From contig OX030957.1 in NCBI GenBank assembly GCA_943735955.1, positions 5,125,801 to 5,189,800 on the forward strand: DNA of 64,000 bases. Direction: 5' to 3'. Source of the stretch: Piscicola geometra (taxonomy: Eukaryota; Annelida; Clitellata; Hirudinida; Piscicolidae). The notes under the pieces are model-generated. The model made no database searches and had not been told where the DNA came from. It saw only the letters and a list, made by a program, of their open reading frames with translations. The translations under genes were made by a program, and so were the position numbers. Below, one piece after another: positions 36,201 through 47,374 of the stretch; position 1 is the stretch's first letter; each line of letters starts with the position of its first letter.

Positions 36201-39200
36201 CCCGGAATAATGGGTGTTAAAGGAATACAAGGACAGCCTGGTGAGCTAGAGGGTTGTGGGAAGGAGTATGGTTAGTTTTATAAACATAGGATTGAGTTTA
36301 AAGTTTTCTTAGGTTTATTGTTATTCATTGTGAAATTATTTTTGAAAAGTAATCTATTAAAAAGCAACTAGTGTAGATTTTAGATCTTGTTACATTTGAT
36401 TACTATACGTTTTACAGGCCAAGTGATGGGAACATTATTGAAGGGTTACCAAGGGAATCCGGGACCCGCTGGCGCAAAGGGTGCCAAGGGAATTTCTGGA
36501 TTGAACGGACAAAATGGGCCTAGTGGTGCGTCATAAAACCTTTGCTCATCCATTGTTTAAGCGAAATCTTAATGAAAACATAATTTATATGTTGTATTGA
36601 AGTGAATTCGAGTTTTAAATAAAATTTATGATGATTTAATTGTAACAACAAAGGAATATCAAATTTATTAATATGAGAAAAATCCAAATAGAGCATCAAA
36701 CCAAATCATTCACAACTCTTTTAGATTATGATTCCAACTACTCGAATAATATTTTTCACGCATCCCACAAAGGCTTCAAAGGTGATCCCGGTTTGAACGG
36801 CTTGCCCGGAGCGCCAGGAGACCCAGGTATTCCAGGCGATGGAGTGATGCCAGGACTGCCTGGAATCAAGGGAGACCAAGGAGCCTACGGTGACCCAGGA
36901 CCCGATGGCATTGATGGCGTACCCGGGCCCAAGGGCATGGATGGAGACGTCGGGGAAAAAGGTCGGTTTGTGAGTTATTCGTTTTTTTGGGATTTTGTGA
37001 AATGAATTGGTTTCAGGAAAAATAGAAAAAAGTCGAATAAAAATCGTTTTAGTATTTTAAATTCGGAATATTATTTCAAAATAGGATTGGCGTGGGTGGT
37101 GAGTTACGACTTGAAAGGCGAAAAGGGGTACAGAGGAATGCCAGGAGCTCCTGGGAGAGAGGGTTTGCCTGGAGTTCCAGGATTCAAAGGCTAATTTTAC
37201 TATAATAAAAAATTTTTAATGTGTGTGACTTCAATCCTTAAAATTAATAGTAGGTTAGTATACATTTACTTCCGAATAATTTTCTAAAAGATCCTAAACA
37301 TTTTTCTAATAAATATAATCTTTATCCAGGAGTTAGAGGAGGTAAAGGTCTCAAAGGACTTAAAGGAGAGTTTGGAACGAATGGTACCGACGGTAGACCG
37401 GGTGAGAAGGGAGACGCAGGTAGAGGAGTGGCTGGAGTGAAGGGAGAAAGAGGTTTCCCTGGTCTCGACGGAGTTCCAGGATTCAATGGTGAGGATTGGT
37501 TGTTGAAAGTAATTTTGTTTTTTTTTCTTTTAAACGATGCATAGTTCGTGAATGGAGTTAGTTAAAATAGACATACTGTCAGTATTTTTACAACTATTTA
37601 TTTAAATATATGTTTCTAATTAGATAAAAATTTAAAACCACATTTTTATTCTATCGATGTATTCTATTTCCAATATTGAAATGTTTAAAAAATAAATTTT
37701 TCTCTTGAAGCTCCGAAAGGAATGAAGGGAGAACCAGGGTTGCCTGGCAGGGAGGGCAGTAAGGGCTTGCCTGGAGATAGGGGCTTTGACGGGCAGTCCG
37801 GAAAGTTTGGATTTCCGGGAAGCATGGGTCTCAAGGGAGACAGGGGATTCCCTGGGAGAGATGGCATGCCCGGAAGAGATGGTTTGAATACAATTTTAAC
37901 TAATAGTAATTATTTTTATTAACAATGTTAAAAACTACGACAACAATAATAACAATAATCTTCATAAAAATTTAATTATGCTTTTTATGATTTAAAACAG
38001 GTGCACCGGGTGACAAAGGTTACGCGGGAATGGCAGGCGAAAGTGGTCTTCCAGGAATTCCCGGCAGAGCAGGTTTTCCCGGCATGAAGGGAAACAAGGG
38101 TTTTCCTGGGCCTGGCGGAATCAATGGACTCGTCGGCATGAAAGGTGCGTGTTGGTCGATCGATTTTTAATAACGGATTAATTAATCAGTACAATAATAG
38201 TAATTAATGAAGTATTTAATAGCCAGATATTTTTGTGGATTATGTTTTCAAATGAATCAACAAAAAATTAAATATTTCAACAAACTATAAAATAGCTATA
38301 AAACAAAGATTACAATCCTACTAACAATGCAACAACCCTCGCACTGCAGGACCTGTTGGAGATGTGGGTATTCCAGGCATGGTGGGAGAGAAAGGTGACT
38401 CGTACACTGTGGGAAACTTCGGACCAAAAGGAGCCGCTGGAATGCCAGGCTTCCCGGGAGGAAAAGGAGACAGCGGCTTTCCAGGTATGAAACAATAAAA
38501 AGGGAAAGAACATGTGAAAACCATTGTAACGTTCATTGATTTGTGGCATTAATTTTTTTACTTTTTAAGTTAATCAGTTTTGTGGAATTTATGTATTATA
38601 AACTTACTAATTCATATTAATTTCATAACTTCTTCTCTTGTTGAACCAACCAGGTCAGATTGGCTTGAAAGGAGCAAGTGGTGACCCAGGTTTGCCTGGC
38701 TACGGTATCGAGGGTTTCAAGGGCCAGAAAGGAGACAGGGGCAGGAATGGAAAACCAGGTTTCAACGGGCTCCCTGGCGTCAAAGGACTGCCTGGAACCC
38801 CTGGTCTGAGTGGTAGACCTGGGCCCAAGGTTTTATATAGTTATTATTATTATTAGTTTTTGTTTTTATATAGCGCCCGGTCTCGTAAATGGAGCTATAT
38901 TTTTATTTTCATTAATTTAAATAGTCATGGATTTTTAGATCGTTAAAAATATTAAATAACATTTTAAAACCCGTATTCTAGGGAGAAGATGGCTTCCCAG
39001 GCAGAGATGGAATTTTTGGAAGTCCAGGCGCTGCTGGAATGAAGGGTAAGTAACAAAGTCTTTTCTGAGTTTAATATATATAACATTTGGATTTGGGTTT
39101 AGAATGAGGGGTAACTAATATACATTTTTAGAGTTCAATAAAAAAAATTAGGATTTTAAACTTTTTAAAGCAAAGCCACACTTTAAGAAAATTTTCTATA

Positions 39201-42200
39201 TTCCTTAAAACCAAACTTTAATTTAATTGACATCTAATATTTTATCCCAAGGCGACCCTGGACTGCCTGGTTTGACGGGCATGCATGGAGACAAGGGAAA
39301 CAGAGGAGTCGACAAGTACGAAGGTTTTCCAGGACCCGATGGAGCGAAAGGACTGCCAGGTAACCCAGGCTTCCCAGGAGTAGCAGGAGATAAGGGAGAT
39401 GCCGGAAAACCAGGACAACCCGGAGCTCCAGGTGAGAAAACATTCTTTTTGAATTTTCAAGTGTTTTATTCAAAAATTGTTTGAATAAGTTTAAATAACT
39501 TTATAAAAAGCAATAAAACTTTTGAAGAGATATTAAACTATTTTAAAACCTCACAGGTTTCCCTGGACCAAAGGGAGACATGGGAATGGTAGGTATCTTC
39601 GGTTCTCCTGGAGTCAAGGGAGTCAAAGGATGGAGTAGTCAAGAGGGTGCGAAGGGAAAAGTTGGAGAAGTTGGAGCACCTGGTCAACCCGGAGTGCCTG
39701 GCATGGATGGGTTACCTGGAATGTTTGGAGAAAAAGGTTCGTTTATGAACACTCTTCAGTGTTTCTATAACTTTTCAAATTTAAAGATTTTATATTTTGC
39801 AATTTTTTCGAAATAATTATTTATATAGTATAAAACCTCAACTGTGAATTACCACAATCATCGACATCAACTCAGGTAACAGGGGACTGCCAGGCAGGGA
39901 TGGCACTCCTGGGCCCAGCATTAAAGGACTTCCGGGAGATCCAGGTCTTCCAGGCCTCAACGGACAGTTCGGAGAGAAAGGAGACATGGGAATGTCTGGT
40001 GAGAAATTTGATGCAATTTATTTTATTAAAAATAATTCTAATTTGAGAAAATATATACAAATATTTTTGTTTTAATTTAAGTCTGTTAAAAATACTTTTA
40101 AATTAAGAAAATAGCTACTAATATTTGATTCCAATTTAAGTCTATTACAAATTATTTAAATTGAGAAAATAGCTACCAATATCTTTTTGTTAAATACACG
40201 CATTAAAGTTAAGTTTCAATTATTAACTAAACTTTTACAGGACTGCCTGGTATGGACGGTGTGAAAGGACGCAAGGGAGTCACGAGTGCATTCAGCCAGC
40301 CTGGCGCTAAAGGAGAGAAGGGAGATATTGGAGTCTCTGGAGTTCCCGGTGAGTTGTTGAACTGATTTTTTTCGAGAGTCGTCATTAGTTTTGCCTGTAA
40401 AAAGATAAAATCAAATAAAAATTCTTCGATATCTTTTTATTTTATAAATCGAAAATTAATACTATACCAAACAGGTCGACCAGGGGAAGACGGTCTCCCA
40501 GGACCAAATGGTTATCCAGGAAGACCAGGACTGAAAGGAAAGGCTGGCAGACCTGGAGTGCCTGGAATGAACGGACTACCCGGTACTGATGGACAAAACG
40601 GCTTCCAAGGTGAGAAGCGATAAGTTGGATTTTTATTTGGATTATATACGTTTGTTTTAATAATTGAATTCTTTATTTCAAATTAATTCAAATATTCTAA
40701 TTAGAGAATGATTATGCGTTTAAAAGCACTATAAAGAACTATTATAAAATTACTGAAAGGTTTGAGCGGAGTGAAAGGCATGAAGGGCTTCGCAGGAATG
40801 CCAGGAAAAGCCGGATTCCCCGGCATGAAGGGAGATCCCGGTTCCTTTGGTCGCAAAGGAGAATATGGTGCCAAAGGTTAGCTGAAAATTCATTATTCGT
40901 AGTTCTCAAAGTATAAAGATTAAATGTGCATTTTGTGATTTAATTCTATCAAAAAACGAAAAAGCTTCAGAAGTTAATGAGCATTTAATGATTCAATAAA
41001 TTATAAAAACATAAATTCAAACATAAAAGGTCTGGCTGGACTTCCCGGTGACCCTGGAGACAAGGGAGATATTCCAAGGCCCATAGGCATCGAGCAATAC
41101 GAGGGAGAACCGGGAGCTAATGGCACGGCGGGATCACCAGGTTTTCCTGGAGCTAAGGGCCAAAGAGGGTACCCTGGACCCAACGGTTAGTGATGTTTAC
41201 TTAAGCTAGTTAATTCTTTGGAGTTTGTAGCTTTTCTAGAAAGAATTTCAAGTTATATTTCATAAATATGATAGAATAAATATCTAATAATAGATTTAAT
41301 TTTGAACTTTGTTGTTGTCGTTTATTCCAGGAGAGAAAGGAGATCCGGGTAGGGGCTATATCAAGGGCGCCAAAGGATTCCCGGGTCCTGATGGCCCTCC
41401 TGGAAACAGAGGCTACCAAGGAGAACCCGGAGACGAGGGACTGACAGGTCACTTTTAAATATATTTTTGTATACTCTAATGTCAATTATTTTTATTCAAT
41501 TTCATTAACGTTTCTAATTTTAACAAGTTTTTCTCTCAAGGCTCAAATATAGATTAAAGGATTTTCTTAATGCCATTTTATGTTGTAAACATCCGCAAAA
41601 CCCCAACAGGACCTACGGGAAATCCAGGATTCCCCGGTCAACCAGGTTTTGGGGGCACCGTGAGACCATCGGGTTTCATGGTGGTAAAGCACAGCCAGTC
41701 CCAAGAGATTCCCGTGTGTCCAGACCGCAGTACCCTCCTATGGGAAGGATATTCACTGCTGCACATAGAAGGAAACCAAAAGTCCACACCACAAGATCTT
41801 GGTATGCTTCATAAGCCTTTCAAGATAGTTTTTAATTTTGGTTTTTTACATAGTACATGGGATTTCTTTATTTTCTATTTAATTTTTAAATATAGAAGAA
41901 TGTTTTATTTCAAGCTGTAGAGTGTTTTTTCATAATTTCAAATTCATTATCTACTTTTACCATCTCACTTTCTAACATTAACCATTTAACCACCGCAATT
42001 TTCATCACCATCACAATTTCCCATTCCCCTTCCAGGCAACCCAGGCTCTTGCTTGCGTCTCTTCAGCACCATGCCATTCCTCTTCTGCGACTTCAACAAC
42101 GTCTGCAACTACGCCAACAGAGACGACAAGTCGTTCTGGCTGTCGACGCAGATGGATCGGCCCATGATGCCGATTGCAGAAGCCGAAATCATGAAGTACA

Positions 42201-42716
42201 TTTCTCGTTGCGTCGTTTGTGACGCTCCCGCCAATCTGATCGCCGTGCACAGCCAGTCGACACAGATTCCCCCCTGTCCCAGAGGCTGGACTGGCCTGTG
42301 GATAGGATATTCATTTGCCATGGTTCTTTTACTTTTTGGCATTTGTTCGATTAAGTAGCAGCGAATTTTTTTGATACTTCACTTGAAAGAAAATAATAAA
42401 AATATCACGAAGTTTGATCAGACACAATGCTCCAACAATGCAGCACACAGCTGCCGGTGACAGAGGAGGCGGTCAGGGTCTGGCCAGTCCTGGTTCCTGT
42501 CTCGAAGACTTCAGAGCAACTCCTTTCATCGAGTGCGAGGGCCAACGAGGAACCTGCTTCCACCACACGAACCAGTTGAGTTTCTGGATGACCACCGTTG
42601 AAGAGAACATGCAGTTCAACAAGCCGAATCCATCGACGTTGAAGGCCGGCTCTATGAGGAACTCTGTGAGTCGATGCCAAGTGTGCATCAAGGAGGTTCG
42701 GCAGTATCGCGTGTGA
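30202..42716 (+). CDS. COL4A2: Collagen type IV alpha chain, alpha2-type, 5' partial
   Basis: Basement membrane network collagen. 38 exons, all phases consistent, 1730 residues: 30202-30300, 31337-31471, 31647-31691, 31964-32026, 32283-32405, 32605-32640, 33039-33116, 33264-33431, 33624-33677, 33749-33811, 33873-33917, 34070-34180, 34374-34569, 34742-35041, 35268-35446, 35589-35673, 35794-35909, 36063-36240, 36418-36525, 36773-36961, 37085-37189, 37330-37488, 37711-37881, 38001-38144, 38350-38484, 38654-38829, 38982-39045, 39252-39431, 39557-39736, 39876-39998, 40241-40348, 40475-40609, 40760-40876, 41030-41185, 41331-41447, 41610-41801, 42036-42322, 42444-42716. Exon 1 seen is the Cys-rich 7S end ([17 protein letters not shown]). 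An interrupted Gly-X-Y helix follows, with the conserved CNGT glycosylation site in exon 4 and an RGD in exon 7, then NC1. Signal peptide and 7S start are missing. Exon 21 ends with a GC donor. Confidence 0.97.
30361..30447 (-). mobile_element. SINE body fragment, family 1, in collagen IV intron
   Basis: On the minus strand it reads AGGCGCAAATGAAAATAGAC, then AGTGGCCTGGAAGCTTGTTC, GGGTCATAAGCCACTATAAT. It aligns with the body of the SINE at 43630-43710. The tRNA-like head is absent. Confidence 0.8.
41672..42716 (+). other. Collagen IV NC1 domain (over three exons)
   Basis: The non-collagenous C-terminal trimerisation domain, 229 residues, starts at GFMVVKHSQ in exon 36. It is a tandem pair of subdomains, each with six Cys, and all 12 are present (e.g. 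VCPD, GSCL, LFCD, NVCN, SRCVVC; then PPCPR, GSCLE, IECEG, GTCFH, SRCQVC). Alpha2-group markers: [24 protein letters not shown], and one extra residue in EGQRGTC relative to alpha1. The Lys of STLKAG and Met residues in RPMMPIAE are placed where the sulfilimine crosslink forms in vertebrate chains. The chain ends with a short extension, KEVRQYRV. Confidence 0.95.
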
Positions 42717-43169
42717 TTTCTCGGTTAAGTGAGCTTTCAGAGCGAGCGTCGTGGATTCGTTTTGTGCGGTTGTTAAGCAGTTATAATTCATCGAAAGTTT
42801 ATTTGAAAGTGGAGAGGTTCTTATTTGACTATATAGGGCTTCAGCTGAGTTTATTAAATCCCTTTTAAATAGTATAATTGAACTTTTATGATTTTTTTCT
42901 TTTCAATTGTATAATTTTTCTTTTTAACTTTATGTAAAAACTATATGCTTCATTGTTACACATTTATATATTTCAAAGGGCCTAGTTACTCAGCATCTTT
43001 GTTCTTAGGCGCCATACTAATCAAATTGAAATAGCTGCTTTTATTTTTATTTTAGCATTTAATTGAGATTAATTCATAACGATTATAATGTAAAAAAAAG
43101 AGATTTGTAGAAGGAAACTATATTGTTAGTATTTAAATGTCACTTGTTGGTTTGCTATATTTTATTCAA

Positions 43170-43175
43170 AATAAA
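43170..43175 (+). terminator. Candidate poly(A) signal of collagen IV
   Basis: AATAAA about 450 bases after the stop. Further AATAAA motifs occur at 43276 and 43349, so the real site is uncertain. Confidence 0.45.
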
Positions 43176-43540
43176 TCATGGAAATAGTGAATGTGAATTT
43201 AGAAAAATGCAATTCTTACCGCTTTAATTGTTTATTATATAGATACAAAGAACCAGTCAGTGCTATCTGTCTGAGAATAAATAAATTGCTAAGCCTTTGA
43301 GCACAAGAATGGATTTTATATTATGTTCAACAATTTTTACGAAGTCACAATAAACGTATCTTGAAACTATATTATTGGAAATTTGGAAATTATCTGGATA
43401 CGGTAAACCACATCATCAATATTTTTTCAACCGTATATGAACCTCACCAGCTTTGCTAAAGTTTCGGGAACATTTCTTTTACTCCTTGTCGATTATAAAG
43501 CCCAAGCAATCCCCTCCTTTGAAACCGCTTCTGCTGTTAG

Positions 43541-43744
43541 AGTGGTGAACGGGTAGCCGAGTTGGCAACGACTCTCGGCTTGACCAATAATTAAATTTCC
43601 TAGGTTCAAGTGCAACCAATGCCCTAGTAACCCAAAGGCGCAAATGAAAATATGCAGCCTAGGTGGCCTGGAGCTCATTCGGGTTATACGCCACCATAAT
43701 AATGCTCGTGAATATTATTATGATTATGATTATTATTATTATTA
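43541..43744 (+). mobile_element. Full-length tRNA-derived SINE, family 1
   Basis: The head has a perfect Pol III box A (TAGCCGAGTTGG, 43554-43565) and a box B-like GGTTCAAGTGC (43603-43613), about 37 bases apart. The body (GGCGCAAATGAAAATATGC, GGTGGCCTGGAGCTCATTC, ACGCCACCATAATAATG) leads to an ATT-rich tail. Similar pieces occur at 12833-12927, 30361-30447, 51670-51735, 53340-53415 and 56578-56645, so it is a dispersed family. Confidence 0.85.
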
Positions 43745-46700
43745 GAGGGTGTTTTGATGTTTGAGGATGAGTGCTATGCGGGGATGGGATTGAGAATTTG
43801 GTGGGATAAACAGTCGTGATTGAGCTTATAGTTTTTGTTGGACGTGAGTAAACTGGAGTGGAGGACGATTGGAAGCAATTGTTTTAACGGCAGCGCCTTT
43901 AATTGTTTCAGTTGGTGTGGAGAGGTACAATACTGCTTAGTGTAAGGTAGCATTGGGAAAAATGCACAAAATGTATGGAGGCTATTGATGTAATTTGAGG
44001 TGAAATGAGAGATAGTAAAGAATAACATAAATAAAAAGATATCGATATATCCTATAGGGTGACGAAGACAGTAAGCATGAGTACAAGTTGAAACGACAAC
44101 CGGCAAGGAGGGATGTCGCCAAAACGAAGATGAAGGCATAGGAGGAGCTGTATGTAAGGCTTAACAATAGGGAAGGAAAAGCCGTCCGCATTACGTTCTG
44201 AAACACTATCGACTCGGATAGAAAATAACTAAATAATTCAAAAATAACTTAGTATTTCAAAAACTATATTTTTTAAAGAATAAAGTAAATATAAAATTGC
44301 TCTATACATAATAAAATAATTTTTTGAATGTAAAATCCCTTGAGCCAGTGATAAATGTGTTTGAACTGCATCAGTTCAATAAATTTGGATGAATTGAAGG
44401 TGGGGTTTCAAAAAAAATAAATTTCGACGATATATGTCATTATAGAAGAAATTTTTTTAATTTTAATAACAAATAATTCTTTAACGATAATCTTTTAGAT
44501 CTATGGTTTTATGGAATGAGTTTAAAGGAAAATACATATAACTTCGAAAAGGTGCTTTCTTATACTTCATTTAAATTTAAAAGATGTAGGTTTAACAAAT
44601 TATAGTTTTGATTTATTATTAGACTTGGGTGTTTACAAATTATTTTCATTAAAACAACTTTGAGAAGGATAATATCTGCAATATCTAAAAAATAAATATA
44701 TAAATTAGCTTTTCCATTGATATCTGTAAGGTTGAAAAAATTCTTTAATCTTTACCAAATGACCTTTTACTTATTTCTCTGTAAACTGAAACTCTAATAA
44801 ATATATTTACAATTTATATTGAATTTCTTTCATCAAAGGTAAAGTCTACCATTAAAAAAATATAATATAAAATAAATGACACATGTTTTTAGGCATATTT
44901 TAGAAATTTAAAGAAGTTTTATTATTGTATATTATACAATGTATAATGAATGATTTTTAAATGCATTAGAATAAAAAAATAAAGTATATACTATAATAAT
45001 GAATTATTTATTAAACTGTTTAACAATAATTTGAAAGAAAACCTAATATAATGGAATAAAATATGATCAATTTAAAAATGAGATTGAAAAAATTCATTTT
45101 AACATTTTATTAACTGATTAATTTGACATTTAGGAGTTTTATTAAAATATTAATTATTTAATTAATAATTAAAATAAATTAGTTTTAATAATTTTAACAA
45201 GTCAAATCTAGAATGCATTTCTAGGATCAAAGAAGTATAATATCTCTGATCTCATACTTTTACTATAGTCTATAAACATTAACACTAAGCCTATTATTTT
45301 TAATCTTATACTTTTACTACAACACTATATTTTTACTATTTCTAATCTTTTACTCTGTATACATCATGTATTACATGTGAATGTCTAGCATCTTAAGACC
45401 ATCAAGAGATGAGTGATTGGCAATCTCAGCCTGCACTGATAACTTGTAGTCTTTTGAAGGAATTTATGGCATATCTGTACCAAAGTTCAAGTTTTATTTG
45501 TTATATAGATGTTAATGTTACTAAAGTTATATAGATGTTAAGGTTACCAAAGTTATATAGTTGTTAATGTTACTAAAGTTATATAGATGTTAATGTTACT
45601 AAAGTTATATAGATGTTAATGTTACTAAAGTTACATAGATGTTAATGTTACTAAAGTTATATAGATATTATATAACGTTTTATAAAGATGTTCAAAAATC
45701 TTTCATATTTTATTATAGTGCTTGTTATTATTGGATATATTGTATCTTTTATCTAATCATAATATTAGATTCTAACAGATATTATTTTAATTTTAAATAT
45801 ACATTTTTCATCTGGTATGATCAAATTTTAAAAAAATCGTTTCAACAATTTAAATAATAATTTGTTCAAAATCGTTTTGTGGTACATAATTTTATTTTAA
45901 AGATAAATGTCAAAAATTGATAGCCATCAATCCATATTGCAAGAGCTTTTCTAAATTAAGCAGTTAAATAAATCATTGAGTTATCAGTAAGCAGCAATGA
46001 ATATTATATTATGAATATATTAATAGTAATATATATAAGTGTTTCTGAAAGAAATAGTTTCCATTCAGAAAGTCATTGCACTGACTCTCTGATGTAATAA
46101 CAATGCCAGCAATGTAATCTCTTGATTATTTCTTCACTTCAGGCATTCTGAGGTTTTCAAGAAAGAAGATACAAAAAAGTCAATCAACTTCAAAGTAACT
46201 TGAATACCATTTCAGACTACGCAAAAAATATCAACAAAAAAAAACTCAACAAATCTGAAGAACATCATTGAAACATTGAAATCGTATATCTATGAAAAGA
46301 ATTGTTTGAAATAAATATTAAATAAAGATCTAAAGTTATAAAATTAAAGATAATAAAAAGAACGAAAATACTTTGAAGATTCTAAAGATATAAGAGAGGC
46401 GTTCAGAGATGCTATTTATGGTCTGAAAAGTCTACTGTTCAAGTCTAATAAAGCATAAAACATAATACCAAAATTGCCCTGAATCCATAAAAGTATTTCA
46501 GATGTTATCATTTTGTAGAGCCATCTTCCATCTTACTAACTTGAAGTCAATATAAAAGCACTGCACTCTTTTTACTTCACGAAAAAAATATTTTCTGTAA
46601 TCAGTAAGAGAATCACAGAAGAATTACTCTGGTAGATCCTTGAAACATACAGATAGGAACCTGATATAGTACCTTCACGAGTATAAAGCATTTCCAAGAA

Positions 46701-47319
46701 TTTTTGCCACGATAAATATTTTTATCGTAAATTTTAACTAAAACCAAAGGAGTATTCACTTTCTCTTCGGAACAAATGCCACCTATATAAGGATTACGCC
46801 CAAGAAACTACCAAGGTTTGTATGATTTCTTCTATTGCCTTTTGGTACTTTTATTTTAGTTTATGGAGTTAAACCAACGTAGGTCTTTTGAACTGAATAG
46901 TTTTTGTTTTCAATTGGGATGGAAACGGGTATTGGATTAACGGGTAATTTATGCACCATGGATTACATTGCAAAAATCAACAAATGAAGGAATAAAACAA
47001 ATAAAACTTGATATTCCTACTTATAGACTAATTAGTGCCTAATGCAAGCATTCGTTGTTCGTATAATGTGCACGTGAAGAATCAAAGGTTACATTTGACC
47101 GCTTGTGCACGTGTGAGTTCATAAGACTAAGAGCTTACAGGCCAATTACTCTATTTGCAATCGACAAAGGTTATTTATTGAAAAGGCAACAATGAAACTA
47201 TCTACAGAATGCCAAGGTTATGACAGCAACTAAACAATACGACTTCTACAACGCTAACAGTTAACCACTCAACGCCGTCCTTTGTTGCATGCGCCATACG
47301 ATCACTCATCTCAGGGAAA
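43745..47319. other. AT-rich intergenic region between collagen IV and PHLDB
   Basis: No coding segment is recognised on either strand. The minus open frames at 44206-43774 are Ser/Tyr-rich and lack family features. It holds a 26-bp tandem repeat (45500-45666). The PHLDB promoter and any non-coding first exon should lie at its right end. Confidence 0.5.
45500..45666 (+). repeat. 26-bp tandem repeat, about six copies
   Basis: Units read GTTATATAGATGTTAATGTT followed by ACTAAA, with scattered single-base changes such as AAGGTTACC and GTTACATAG. Non-coding. Confidence 0.93.
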
Positions 47320-47340
47320 ATGAATAATAGCCTTAATACC

Positions 47341-47374
<34 letters not shown>

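Noticed and set aside
43774..44206. Minus open frames of 121 and 74 codons
   Set aside because: Ser/Tyr/His-rich with no family signal, overlapping each other in different frames.
45500..45666. CRISPR-like array
   Set aside because: Units are directly adjacent with no spacers, and the setting is an animal genome.
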